A stretch of 64,000 bases of DNA, from contig NZ_AUBJ02000001.1 in NCBI RefSeq assembly GCF_000429185.2, positions 372,001 to 436,000 of the forward strand, in the 5' to 3' direction. The stretch comes from Actinoalloteichus caeruleus DSM 43889. Its GTDB lineage: Bacteria; Actinomycetota; Actinomycetes; Mycobacteriales; Pseudonocardiaceae. The translations under genes were made by a program, and so were the position numbers. The notes under the pieces are model-generated. The model worked only from the letters and a program-made list of their open reading frames with translations, was not told the origin of the DNA and did not search any database. This document shows positions 36,498 through 45,128 of this stretch, piece after piece; the first letter of the stretch is position 1; each line of letters opens with the position of its first letter.

Positions 36498-36537
36498 CGG
36501 CCCCGGCCGAGCGGAGGTGACTCCGCGCACGAGGAAA

Positions 36538-36564
36538 GGCCGCCCGGGAGTTTCCCGGGCGGCC
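36538..36564. terminator. Bidirectional hairpin between ppm1 and rbpA
   Basis: GGCCGCCCGGGA and TCCCGGGCGGCC form a perfect 12-bp stem with a GTT loop between two convergent genes. Confidence 0.85.
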
Positions 36565-36608
36565 GGCGACGGTGTCAGGATCGACGTCCTCGTGGGGCGG
36601 CGTGGGCC

Positions 36609-36953
36609 TCAGGCGGAGCGGGTGCGGCGTCCGCGCAGCTCCTCCAGCCGCTCCGAGAGCAGTTCCTCCAGCTCGGGGATGGTGCGGCGCTCCAGGAGCA
36701 TGTCCCAGTGCGTCCGGGCGGGCTTGGCCTTCTTGGGTTCCGGCTCGCTGCCGTCGATCATCTTCGACTCGCTGCCGTGCAGCCGGCATTCCCAGTTCCC
36801 CGGAACCTCGGCGTCATCCGAGAAGGGCACCTCGAAGTCGTGTCCCTTGGGGCAGGCGTACCGCACCGTACGGCGCGGTGCGAGGTCGTGGTTGCGGTCG
36901 GTCTCGTAGCTGACCGCTCCGAGCCGGCTGCCACGCAGAACGCGGTCGGCCAT
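36609..36953 (-). CDS. rbpA: RNA polymerase-binding protein RbpA
   Basis: A 114-residue activator that binds core RNA polymerase and the principal sigma factor and aids open-complex formation. It has the N-terminal tail, the zinc-fold core (CPKGHDFEVPFSDDAEVPGNWEC; Cys ligands at both ends), a basic linker (KKAKPARTHWDM) and the sigma-interaction domain (ERRTIPELEELLSERL). ATG 36953 follows AAAGGA. A sigma-R-type promoter is placed 60-86 bp upstream. Confidence 0.96.
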   Translation of the reverse strand: MADRVLRGSRLGAVSYETDRNHDLAPRRTVRYACPKGHDFEVPFSDDAEVPGNWECRLHGSESKMIDGSEPEPKKAKPARTHWDMLLERRTIPELEELLSERLEELRGRRTRSA

Positions 36954-37012
36954 GACGGTGTCCTTTCGCTCGGTCCGAGGCTGGCGCCCCGGTCAACGTG
37001 CTCACCGAGTGC

Positions 37013-37039
37013 AACGACTTTCGCGTCGCCGTCGTTCCC
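37013..37039 (-). promoter_or_regulatory. Sigma-R/SigH-type (thiol stress) promoter of rbpA
   Basis: On the minus strand GGGAAC (37039-37034) is followed after exactly 18 nt by GTT (37015-37013), matching the ECF consensus GGAAT/C-N18-19-GTT used by SigR in Streptomyces and SigH in mycobacteria. The leader would be about 50 nt. In Streptomyces coelicolor rbpA is a known SigR target. Confidence 0.7.
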
Positions 37040-37193
37040 GGTTTGGCCTAACTGGTTGCCCACGGTGACGTGTTTCACGCATCAACGAAGACTTCCTCCA
37101 TAGGGATGCAGTCGTCTGCCGTTCGTGACGCGTTATCCGCCTTGTGACTACCATGACCACTCGAATGGGTGATAGTGCCAGAGTGGCACGCTA

Positions 37194-37955
37194 TCAAGCC
37201 AGTGTGAGTTGTCCGTGCGCCGCGGGGATGGGACCCAGATCACCGGATCGGAAGTGTCGGCGGCACAACACTTGATAACGCACAGTAGTCGTGGCCTCGT
37301 TGTTGGGACCGCCCTCCTCCTCGGAGGGGGAGCCGTCACCCGCCGTGGTGTCCGCCACGAGCACGGTGTCGCCCGCCCGCACGAGTGAACCGTTCACCAC
37401 CCTGCCGTTGAACCGTCCGGGGGAACCGCACCAGCAGAGCACCTCGACCTGCACCGCCTGCAGCTCGTCGGCCACCTCGAAGAGCCGCTGGGCCCCCGGA
37501 AACAGCCTGCCGCGGAAGTCGGTCGCGATGCCGAAGCAGTAGACGTCCAGGTGCGCCAGGTCGGCCAGCTCCGCGAGTTGCTCGACCTGGCCCTCGTTCA
37601 GGAACTGCGCCTCGTCGACGATCAGGTAGTCGACCCGGCGGCCCGCCGCCCACTGCGCGCGCACCAGACCCCGGACGTCGGTCGTCTCGTCCAACTCGAT
37701 GGCCTGCCTGGCCAGCCCGATCCTCGTCGAGATGCGCGGGCTGCCGGACCGGTCGAAACGCACCAGCAGCAGACCGACCCGCCCCTGCCTCGCGTGGTTG
37801 TGGTCGATCTGGAGTGCCAGCGTCGACTTCCCGCAGTCCATCGGACCGTAGAAGAAGCGGAGGCGGCCGGGGACCGTCGCGGCCCGGCGGCCGGACTCGG
37901 CCGGGACGGCGGACAGCGCGTCGGTCGGATCGGCGGCGTCGGCAGGGGTAGTCAC
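37194..37955 (-). CDS. tdk: Thymidine kinase
   Basis: A 253-residue type-II thymidine kinase for pyrimidine salvage. P-loop GPMDCGKST is near residue 34, the Mg/base motif DEAQF near 110, and zinc ligands are in CWCGSPGRF and CRRHF. GTG 37955 is favoured over the frame extension to 38084 because TAGGGT lies 8 nt upstream. The first 30 residues are a family-atypical Ala/Asp-rich extension. Confidence 0.93.
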   Translation of the reverse strand: MTTPADAADPTDALSAVPAESGRRAATVPGRLRFFYGPMDCGKSTLALQIDHNHARQGRVGLLLVRFDRSGSPRISTRIGLARQAIELDETTDVRGLVRAQWAAGRRVDYLIVDEAQFLNEGQVEQLAELADLAHLDVYCFGIATDFRGRLFPGAQRLFEVADELQAVQVEVLCWCGSPGRFNGRVVNGSLVRAGDTVLVADTTAGDGSPSEEEGGPNNEATTTVRYQVLCRRHFRSGDLGPIPAAHGQLTLA

Positions 37956-37963
37956 GGGCGTCG

Positions 37964-37969
37964 ACCCTA
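37964..37969 (-). promoter_or_regulatory. -10 element of leaderless tdk promoter
   Basis: Minus-strand TAGGGT, 8 nt before GTG 37955. Confidence 0.5.
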
Positions 37970-38048
37970 TCGGCCGCCCGTGTGGACGGGTCAGGCCGCG
38001 CGGTCGTGCGCTCCGGTGTGCCGACACCCTGTTCCGAGCGTGCTCGAC

Positions 38049-38054
38049 TACGGT
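38049..38054 (+). promoter_or_regulatory. -10 element of a leaderless promoter (Cys-rich protein)
   Basis: TACGGT, 7 nt before GTG 38062. Confidence 0.5.
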
Positions 38055-38061
38055 CGGCACC

Positions 38062-38424
38062 GTGGAAGGACCGCCCGAGACCACCCGCGTCGTCGCCCGG
38101 CGCGGCGAACCCAGGCACTGCGGCTGGTGCGGACGGTCCCTGGAACCAGCCGGCCGAACCGGCCGACCCCGGCGCTACTGCGGCCAGGCCTGCCGGCAAC
38201 GCGCCTACGAACGGCGGTCGGCGGTCCAGCGAGGCAGGCTCCCCGAGGACTCCGTGGTGCTTTCGGCTGAGGAGGTGGCCGACCTCCAGGACAGGATATT
38301 CCAGCTCAGGTGCGCCGCTGAGGACGTCGCCACCGGCGTGGAGGACGGCGCGGACCTCGGCGAACTCCGAACGCTGGCCACCGAACTGGTCGTCACCGCC
38401 CGGCGGCTCGAGCGGCTCCGCTGA
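38062..38424 (+). CDS. Small zinc-ribbon-like protein
   Basis: A 120-residue protein. The N-terminal half has CGWCGRSL and RYCGQACRQRAYERR, i.e. C-X2-C and C-X3-C pairs about 20 residues apart, followed by a basic patch; this resembles a compact zinc finger. The C-terminal half is a helical acidic region (EEVADLQDRIFQLRCAAEDV). No named family is recognised. It is divergent from tdk and 84 bp before the GGDEF-EAL gene. A DNA- or RNA-binding role is possible but not shown. Confidence 0.7.
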   Translation: MEGPPETTRVVARRGEPRHCGWCGRSLEPAGRTGRPRRYCGQACRQRAYERRSAVQRGRLPEDSVVLSAEEVADLQDRIFQLRCAAEDVATGVEDGADLGELRTLATELVVTARRLERLR

Positions 38425-38508
38425 GCGACACATGCCAGCGACCGCTTGCCGAGCGCGCCCCTCCGCCGCGACCATTGCTCCAGTAGGGCGGTTTACAAGG
38501 AGGGAAGG

Positions 38509-40494
38509 GTGACAGGAGACGACTCCGTTCAACACACTGTGTTGCACCATACGGACGTCGGATTTGCCATCACCGACTCACGTGGCCGGCTGCGCTGGGT
38601 CAACCCGGCGATGGCCGAGCTGCTGGGCATCGACGAGGCCCACGCGCGGGGCCGGTCCCTGCCCGCCCTCCTGCCCGCGGCCTGGGAGGGGGCGGAGGGC
38701 ACGTCCACCGTCCAGCGGCTCACCACGACCAACAGGGGAGTCCGCTGGTTGGAGATCAACTGGCACCCGCTGCCGCCCAGCGACGCGCACCTGTGCCGCG
38801 TCGTCGACCTGACCGGCTCGCGACAGGAGGAGCTCGAGGTCGGCTCCGAGACCACCCGCCGGTCCCCGGAACGCAGCCGGATGGGCAACTGGGAGTGGGT
38901 CATCGCCGAGGACCGGGTGGTGTGGTCGGAGGGCATGCGGGAGATGTCCGGCTACCCGGCCGACGCCGAGATCGACTACGACGCCTTCATGCGCATGATC
39001 CACCCCGACGACGTCGCGCTGGTGACCAGGGTGCTCACCCGCTCGCTGGGCACCGGGGAGCCCTTCACCTACATCCACCGCGCTCGGGGCGCGGACGCGA
39101 CGGATGTCCGGGTCTTCGAGTGCTTCGGGGAGGTGATCACCGACGATGACGGGAAGCCGGTGCGGCTCGTCGGCAGCGCCCACGACATCACCCAGGCGCA
39201 CGAGGTGCACCACGAACTGCGCAGGATGGCCGAGGAGGACCCGCTCACCGGGCTGCCGAACCGCCGGGCCCTGACGGCGAGGCTGGAGCGGGAGATCGCC
39301 TCCGGTGCGCGGGGAGCGCTGGTCGTCATCGACCTCGACAACTTCAAGGACGTCAACGACCTCCGGGGCCACATGGTCGGTGACCGGGTGATGTGCGCCC
39401 TGGCGACCGCCCTGCGCAACCGCCTGCCGGAGAACCACTACCTCGGGCGGCTCGGTGGTGACGAGTTCGCCGTCGTGATGCCCGGGGTGGACCAGGCGCT
39501 GGCCAAACGGACGGCCCAGCAGCTGGCCGCGGCCGTGGCCACGATCCCGGTCGCCGTCGCCGGGGTCACCATCAGGGTCACGGTGAGCACGGGCGTCGCC
39601 CCGTTCGACTCCGGACCCACCTGGGAGGCCGTGCTGGCCAACGCCGACCTGGCCCTCTACGCCTCGAAGGGCGCCGGCCGGAACCGTGTCACGGTCTACG
39701 ACCCGGGGCACTACGCCGACACCGCGAAGCGGGTGGCCGTGCTGGAACGGCTGCGCACCGCCCTGACCGACGGTCACCTGGCGCTGCACGGGATGCCGAT
39801 GGTCGACCTCCGCACCGGCCGAACCCTCGGCTACGAGCTGCTGCTCCGCCTGGAGGACGATCTCCTGCCCCGGCTGGGCCCCGGCGACTTCCTGCCCGAC
39901 GCGGAACGGACCGATCTCATCCTGAACATCGACCGCTGGGTGCTCGGACAGGCCGTCGACACGCTCGCGGCGCACCCGGACCCCGGGCTGCGGCTGGACG
40001 TCAACGTCTCGGGGCGCACCCTCGACGACGAGGAGTTCGGCGACTTCGTCCTCGACCGGATCCGGAGCAGTGACGTCCCGCCCGGCCGACTCGGCCTGGA
40101 GATCACCGAGACCGCGGCGCTCACCAACCTCGACGCCGCACGACACCTCGCCACCCGGCTGCGGGAGGCCGGCTGTCGCATCACGCTGGACGACTTCGGG
40201 TCCGGATTCGGCTCCTTCGTCCACCTCAAGCACCTGCCGATCACGGGACTGAAGATCGACGGTGAGTTCGTCCGTGGTATCGATCGGAGTACCACCGACT
40301 CCGTTCTAGTGACAGGGATCATGGAGATCGCCAACGGCCTCGGGCTGACCACCGTCGCGGAGTGGGTCGAACGCCCCTCCCAGGTCAACGCACTCACCAG
40401 GCTGGGTGTCGAGGTGGCTCAGGGCTTCCACCTCGGGAAGCCGAAACCACTGTCCGCGATCGTGTTACGGCCGAACGGAGTATTGCCGCGTTAG
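38509..40494 (+). CDS. PAS-PAS-GGDEF-EAL cyclic-di-GMP signalling protein
   Basis: A 661-residue cytoplasmic protein with two PAS sensor domains (about residues 10-110 and 125-235), a diguanylate cyclase domain with intact GGDEF (near 325) and a phosphodiesterase domain. The EAL motif reads ELL, but other catalytic residues are present: NVSGRTL, EITETAA, DDFGSGFGS and LKIDGEFV. It could therefore make or degrade c-di-GMP, which controls development in actinomycetes through BldD. No RXXD inhibitory site is seen just before GGDEF. GTG 38509 follows AAGGAGGGAA. Confidence 0.92.
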   Translation: MTGDDSVQHTVLHHTDVGFAITDSRGRLRWVNPAMAELLGIDEAHARGRSLPALLPAAWEGAEGTSTVQRLTTTNRGVRWLEINWHPLPPSDAHLCRVVDLTGSRQEELEVGSETTRRSPERSRMGNWEWVIAEDRVVWSEGMREMSGYPADAEIDYDAFMRMIHPDDVALVTRVLTRSLGTGEPFTYIHRARGADATDVRVFECFGEVITDDDGKPVRLVGSAHDITQAHEVHHELRRMAEEDPLTGLPNRRALTARLEREIASGARGALVVIDLDNFKDVNDLRGHMVGDRVMCALATALRNRLPENHYLGRLGGDEFAVVMPGVDQALAKRTAQQLAAAVATIPVAVAGVTIRVTVSTGVAPFDSGPTWEAVLANADLALYASKGAGRNRVTVYDPGHYADTAKRVAVLERLRTALTDGHLALHGMPMVDLRTGRTLGYELLLRLEDDLLPRLGPGDFLPDAERTDLILNIDRWVLGQAVDTLAAHPDPGLRLDVNVSGRTLDDEEFGDFVLDRIRSSDVPPGRLGLEITETAALTNLDAARHLATRLREAGCRITLDDFGSGFGSFVHLKHLPITGLKIDGEFVRGIDRSTTDSVLVTGIMEIANGLGLTTVAEWVERPSQVNALTRLGVEVAQGFHLGKPKPLSAIVLRPNGVLPR

Positions 40495-40580
40495 GGGTGG
40501 CGCATCAGGATCAACTGACCGCACCGACGACCCGCGGAACCTGCCATCCGCGTGCTCTGCCCCACGGGAGAACCACCGAA

Positions 40581-41240
40581 GTGAACACCGCAGTGCCCGT
40601 CCGGGGCATCCGCCGGTTCGAACTGCTCACCGCCTCCCCGGAGGCGTCCGTCGAGTTCCACGCCGCGCTCCACGACTGGGTGCTGCTCTCCCGGGACGGC
40701 GGAGTCCAGAGCTGCTGGGTGGGCGACCGGCTGGCCGCCACCATCCGCTTCCCCGAACACGGCGAATCCCTGGGCTGGCGGGTGATCTTCGGGACCGGTC
40801 CGCAGGCCGAGGAGCCCTCGGCCTCCCAGCACCCCTCCGCCGTCGTCGAACCAGGCCGGGTGGCGCACGGGCCGTGGGCGCCGGCTCCCCGCTCCGGTGA
40901 GCCCTGCTGGGCCGAACTCGCCGCGGCGAGCGCCGACGAGCGCTGGACGTCGGCAGTCGGCTGGGAAATGGCCGAGGGGGCCTACACGCTCGAGGGCAGG
41001 GCGGTGTCCGGTCGCCGTCCGGTACCGGAGACCTCCCCGGAGGCGGGGGAGTGGACCTGCTGCCTGGCCACCGACGACCTCAGCAGGACGCTCGACCGCG
41101 TCCGGGACCTGGGCGGGACCGTGCTGGGGGAGGACTCCACCAACCCGCTGGGGCGCGCGGTGACCGTCGCCGACCCCGACGGCGCCCGCTACGCCCTGGT
41201 GGAACAACCGGGCGGCTGGGGTGGCGCGCTCGCCACGTGA
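40581..41240 (+). CDS. VOC-superfamily (glyoxalase-like) protein
   Basis: A 219-residue protein with two VOC-type beta-alpha-beta-beta-beta modules: an N-terminal one (GIRRFELLTASPEASVEFH) and a clear C-terminal one ending ADPDGARYALVEQPGG. VOC proteins bind metals and act as dioxygenases, isomerases or antibiotic-binding proteins; substrate unknown. The GTG at 40581 follows GGGAG. A terminator follows immediately. Confidence 0.78.
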   Translation: MNTAVPVRGIRRFELLTASPEASVEFHAALHDWVLLSRDGGVQSCWVGDRLAATIRFPEHGESLGWRVIFGTGPQAEEPSASQHPSAVVEPGRVAHGPWAPAPRSGEPCWAELAAASADERWTSAVGWEMAEGAYTLEGRAVSGRRPVPETSPEAGEWTCCLATDDLSRTLDRVRDLGGTVLGEDSTNPLGRAVTVADPDGARYALVEQPGGWGGALAT

Positions 41241-41252
41241 CGGCCCGGGGAA

Positions 41253-41275
41253 CGCGGGCCGCACCACGGCCCGCG
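41253..41275 (+). terminator. Hairpin terminator after the VOC gene
   Basis: CGCGGGCCG and CGGCCCGCG form a perfect 9-bp stem with a CACCA loop, 13 nt after the stop. Confidence 0.75.
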
Positions 41276-41518
41276 ACGGCGGCGGACCGCGCCCACCCGT
41301 CCTCCGCTCCCGGGCGGTCGCCGCGAACCCGAGGACGGGGGAGCTCCGGGTTCGCGTGCCGACCGGGCCGGGTGCTCGGTTCCGGAGCGGGTGCGCGGTC
41401 ACCTCACCCCGCGCACCAGGGCCGCCGGCACCGCCAAGCACCCGCGTCCCCGATCGGACGGGCGGACGCCGACGCGGCGTGCCAGGGAGTGGTCCGGGCC
41501 GGCCCGTGCCCGCCGAAC

Positions 41519-42568
41519 TCACTCCGCGTCGGGTCGCCCCGCCAGCTCGGACGCCCGTCCCGACGGGGAGCAGCCGGAGCTGTCCGCCTCCGACCGCTCG
41601 GTGGCCTCGGCCACCGCGGCCAGCGCCCGGTAGGTGCGGTTGCTGGCCGCGGCCGCGCGCTGCTCCCTTCCCGTGGCCTCGATGTAGTTCTGGCTGGTCG
41701 CCAGGCTGGCGTGCCCCAGCAACGCCATGATCTCGGAGGCATTGGCGCCGTCCTCGGCGAGCCTCGTGGCGAAGGTGTGTCGAAGCGCGTGCAGGCTCGC
41801 GCCGGAGGGCACCCTGTCGTGCAGGCCCGCCCACCGGAAGCAGGACTTCACCAGGTACTCGAGGGCGCCCCGACCGATCGGCTCCCCGCGCTGGTCCACC
41901 AGCAGCGCCGCCGAACGGCGCTGCCGGCGGTGCGGGAACCGCGTCCGGCAGGACGCCAGGTAGCGTTCGATCACCCGCTCCAGCGGCCCTTCGATGGGGA
42001 TCGACCGTTCGCGGCTCCCCTTGCCCCGGACGTGCAGCCGTCGTTCCCCGGGACGCCCCACCACCGAGTCCAGGGTGAGCTCCCGCATCTCCCCGGCGCG
42101 CAGCCCGGTGACCAGGCCGAGGGACAGCACCAGGACGTCCCGCTCCGGCCACGGCCGGCGCGCCCGGCGCGCGCCGGCCGCCACCGCGCGCAACAACTGC
42201 TCCGGGGTCCCCTCACCGCGCAGCGGCTTGGGGGACAGCGGCGGGGTGCGCGGCCGGTCGATGGCCGCCATCGGATTGCCCGGGAGGATGCCCTCCGCCA
42301 CGCAGAAGGTGAGGAACTGGTTCCAGGTGGACCACGCCCGCAGCACCGAACTCTTGGCGTGGGTGTCGGCGAAGCGGCCGAAGGCGGCGCGCAGCGCCTC
42401 CGCGTTGGCCCCCTCGATCCCGAGGTCCGCCACGGCGACCGCGTGCTCCTCGGCGAGCAGGCGGGTGATGCCAGCCAGGTCCCGCCGGTAGGCGGCCGTG
42501 GTGTGCGGTGAGTCCTTCCGGGGCCGCCTGGCCGTGAAGAACGCCTCCTGTGCCCGTAGCAACCGCAT
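41519..42568 (-). CDS. Tyrosine recombinase (XerC/D-like integrase)
   Basis: A 349-residue recombinase with an N-terminal SAM-like core-binding domain and a catalytic domain. Catalytic residues are visible: Arg in VTGLRAGEM, Lys in VRGKGSRER, HxxR in HALRHTFATRL, His in LLGHASLATSQNY and the nucleophile Tyr in the same segment. It thus appears active. No tRNA, attachment repeat, excisionase or phage gene is nearby, so it looks like a resident chromosomal recombinase rather than a mobile-element integrase. ATG 42568 is chosen; the upstream extension to 42655 is atypical. Confidence 0.87.
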   Translation of the reverse strand: MRLLRAQEAFFTARRPRKDSPHTTAAYRRDLAGITRLLAEEHAVAVADLGIEGANAEALRAAFGRFADTHAKSSVLRAWSTWNQFLTFCVAEGILPGNPMAAIDRPRTPPLSPKPLRGEGTPEQLLRAVAAGARRARRPWPERDVLVLSLGLVTGLRAGEMRELTLDSVVGRPGERRLHVRGKGSRERSIPIEGPLERVIERYLASCRTRFPHRRQRRSAALLVDQRGEPIGRGALEYLVKSCFRWAGLHDRVPSGASLHALRHTFATRLAEDGANASEIMALLGHASLATSQNYIEATGREQRAAAASNRTYRALAAVAEATERSEADSSGCSPSGRASELAGRPDAE

Positions 42569-42677
42569 ACCGATCTTGATACACCGCCGGCGATGAGCTC
42601 GCCGATGACCGGGGGGCGCGATGGTGACCAGGCGGGATGGGGCGGCCGGCCCCACCCCGCGACGGGACGGTCGCCCG

Positions 42678-42908
42678 TCAGCCCCTGCCCAGCCGGTCCG
42701 AGAGGACCATCAGGACGACCCCGAGCACGGAGACGGTCAGGTTCGCGTACACCTCCACGCCCGAGAAGGCCTCGAACCGTTCGAACACCTCGCGGTTGAG
42801 CCCGTTCAGCAGGAAACCCAGGATCGGCTGCGCCGCGAGGTGGTCGATCGTGCCGCTGATCCCCATGAGCGTCAGGAGGAACCCAGCCGCTCCCATCAAC
42901 TTCGCCAT
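42678..42908 (-). CDS. Small two-span membrane protein
   Basis: A 76-residue protein with hydrophobic segments at about residues 3-20 and 55-70 (LTVSVLGVVLMVLSDRLG) joined by an amphipathic stretch. No family recognised. It is believed because the ATG is 6 nt after TAGCGT and the composition is clearly that of a membrane protein. It is divergent from the two-component system. Confidence 0.7.
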   Translation of the reverse strand: MAKLMGAAGFLLTLMGISGTIDHLAAQPILGFLLNGLNREVFERFEAFSGVEVYANLTVSVLGVVLMVLSDRLGRG

Positions 42909-42914
42909 GCCGGC

Positions 42915-42920
42915 ACGCTA
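42915..42920 (-). promoter_or_regulatory. -10 element of a leaderless promoter (small membrane protein)
   Basis: Minus-strand TAGCGT, 6 nt before ATG 42908. Confidence 0.5.
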
Positions 42921-43073
42921 GCCACGGCGCGGCCCCGGGCGCCTCGGTCCGAGGGAGCGACCCTCCGGACGGAGGTGTCGACAGGGAGCCCCCACCTCCG
43001 TCGAAGGTCCCGCCCAGCACCGACTTCGGTATCGCGAACCCGGCCGAGGCGCCTCGGCCGTCGCCGGGGCTCC

Positions 43074-43079
43074 TAGGCT
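43074..43079 (+). promoter_or_regulatory. -10 element of a leaderless promoter (histidine kinase)
   Basis: TAGGCT, 8 nt before ATG 43088. Confidence 0.5.
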
Positions 43080-43087
43080 CACACCCC

Positions 43088-44227
43088 ATGACCGCGGTGA
43101 GACGCTGGCGCCGAGGGCGTCGGGACTGGCTGGTCGATCTCGGGCTCTTCCTGGCCGCGGCCACCTACGGGCTCTGGACGGCGGCCCTCTACCGGCAGGA
43201 CCCCACGATGCCGGGCTGGCTGTCCGCGACCGACCAGCTCCTGGGGGTGGCGGGGTGCGCGGTCCTGTGGTGGCGTCGATCCTGGCCAACGCCCATCGCG
43301 GTGGGCTTGGTCGTCACCGCCACCGTCGCGGAGACCGCGGCCGGTGCGATGGTCGCGGCGCTCTTCTCGCTGGCCGTCCGTCGCCCACCCCGGGTGGCCG
43401 TCGCCGTCCTCCTGCTCAGCCTCCTCTCGGCAGCCGTGTCGGTGGGGTGGCGCCCCGAACCGCCCGAGGGACGCCCGCTCGTCCTCCTGCTGGGAGTCGC
43501 GGTGCACTCCGCCGCCACCGCCTGGGGTATCACGGTGCGACAGCGCCGGTCGCTGTTCCAGTCGTTGCGCACCCGCGCCGAGCAGGCCGAGGCCGAGGCC
43601 GAGCTGCTCGCGGAGCGGGCCCGCCGGTCGAGCCGGGACGAGATCGCCAGGGAGATCCACGACGTGCTGGGGCACCGGTTGTCGCTGCTGAGCCTCCACG
43701 CCGGCGCCCTGGAGTACCGGGCGGACGCGACCCCGGAGGAGACGCGGCAGGCGGTGGGGGTCATCAGGAGCAGCGCCCACCAGGCCCTCCAGGACCTGCG
43801 GGAGGTGATCGGCGTGCTGCGCGCCCCGGAACCGGACCGCCCCCAACCCTCCTTCACCGACCTGCCCGCGCTGGTGGCGGAATCGAGCGCCGGCGGGGTC
43901 GACATCCGGTACCACGGCGAGGTGGTCGGCGCGGTGCCCGGCTCACTGGGCAGGACCGCGTACCGCATCGTGCGGGAGGCGGTGACCAACGCCCGCAAAC
44001 ACGCCCCGGGAGCCAGCGTCGTGGTGCGGGCCAGCGGCCGCGCGGAGGACGGGCTCACCCTCGACGTCGTCGATTCCGGGGGAGTGGCCCACTCGGCGGT
44101 GCCCGGGTCGGGCCAGGGCCTGCTGGGACTCCGCGAACGGGTCCGCCTCGCGGGCGGCGACCTTGAGCACGGCCCCCGGCCCGAGGGCGGGTGGCGACTG
44201 CGGGCCTGGCTACCGTGGCCGACATGA
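43088..44227 (+). CDS. NarL-type sensor histidine kinase (HisKA_3)
   Basis: A 379-residue membrane kinase. About four N-terminal transmembrane helices (residues 14-150) lack a large external domain, as in DesK-like kinases. A coiled coil (RAEQAEAEAELLAERARR) leads to the phospho-acceptor box REIHDVLGHRLS (His near 193), then an HATPase_c domain with N-box EAVTNARKHA and G-box GQGLLGLRERV. The stop overlaps the response regulator start (ATGA). Confidence 0.93.
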   Translation: MTAVRRWRRGRRDWLVDLGLFLAAATYGLWTAALYRQDPTMPGWLSATDQLLGVAGCAVLWWRRSWPTPIAVGLVVTATVAETAAGAMVAALFSLAVRRPPRVAVAVLLLSLLSAAVSVGWRPEPPEGRPLVLLLGVAVHSAATAWGITVRQRRSLFQSLRTRAEQAEAEAELLAERARRSSRDEIAREIHDVLGHRLSLLSLHAGALEYRADATPEETRQAVGVIRSSAHQALQDLREVIGVLRAPEPDRPQPSFTDLPALVAESSAGGVDIRYHGEVVGAVPGSLGRTAYRIVREAVTNARKHAPGASVVVRASGRAEDGLTLDVVDSGGVAHSAVPGSGQGLLGLRERVRLAGGDLEHGPRPEGGWRLRAWLPWPT

Positions 44228-44910
44228 CCGGTGTCCGGGTCCTGCTCGTCGACGATGACCCCCTCGTCCTGGCCGCGCTGACGATGATGTTGAAGGGCGC
44301 GGAGGGCATCGCCGTCGTCGGCCAGGCCGCCAACGGCCAGGAGGCGCTGCGGGCGGTGACGACCACCCCGGTCGACGTCGTGCTGATGGACATCCGGATG
44401 CCGGCGATGGACGGGCTGAGCGCCACCGAGGCGATCCGGGCACGCCCCTCGCCGCCGGAGATCATCGTGTTGACCACCTTCGACGCCGACCGGCACGTGC
44501 ACCGGGCACTGTCAGCCGGCGCGGTCGGTTTCCTGCTCAAGGACACCCCGCCGGACCACCTCGTCGACGCGATCCGTCGCGCCGCCTCCGGCGACCCGGT
44601 GCTCTCCCCGTCGGTGCTGCGGGGGCTCATCCGGCGCTCCGTCGGCCCCGAGAACGGTGCGCGGTCCCGCCGTGCGGAGGAGGCGCGCGGGAGACTCGCC
44701 CCGTTGGCCGAGCGGGAACGCCAGGTGGCGCTGGAGGTCGGGCGGGGTCTGTCGAACGCCGACATCGCCCGCGCCCTCCACCTCAGCGTTCCCACCGTCA
44801 AGACCCACGTGTCAGCCGCGCTCGCCCGCCTCGGTCTGACCAACCGCGTCCAGCTGGCACTGCTGGTGCGGGAGGCGGAGCTGGACCAGCCCGACCCCGA
44901 CCCCGGCTGA
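44224..44910 (+). CDS. LuxR/NarL-family response regulator
   Basis: A 228-residue regulator partnered with the kinase just upstream. The receiver domain has DDD near residue 9, phospho-acceptor Asp in LMDIRMP near 57 and Lys in LLKDTP near 107. The C-terminal GerE helix-turn-helix reads LAERERQVALEVGRGLSNAD then VPTVKTHVSAALARL. ATG 44224 overlaps the kinase stop. The targets are unknown. Confidence 0.94.
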   Translation: MTGVRVLLVDDDPLVLAALTMMLKGAEGIAVVGQAANGQEALRAVTTTPVDVVLMDIRMPAMDGLSATEAIRARPSPPEIIVLTTFDADRHVHRALSAGAVGFLLKDTPPDHLVDAIRRAASGDPVLSPSVLRGLIRRSVGPENGARSRRAEEARGRLAPLAERERQVALEVGRGLSNADIARALHLSVPTVKTHVSAALARLGLTNRVQLALLVREAELDQPDPDPG

Positions 44911-45128
44911 CCAGCCTCGACGCGACCCCGTCGGGCCGGCGACCCGCGCCCGGGAACGGGAACGGGATCCGCTCCCACCTACCCGGCTCGGCCCGGCCAG
45001 AACCGCCCCGAGGGCCGCACCCCGGTCGGGACACCCGGCCACCGGGGGAGCGAGCGCCGCCCGCCGCGCATGCGCCACGGCCCCGGGAAGGCGATGATGC
45101 GGACACGGCCGGCCGGGAGGGGAAGCGG

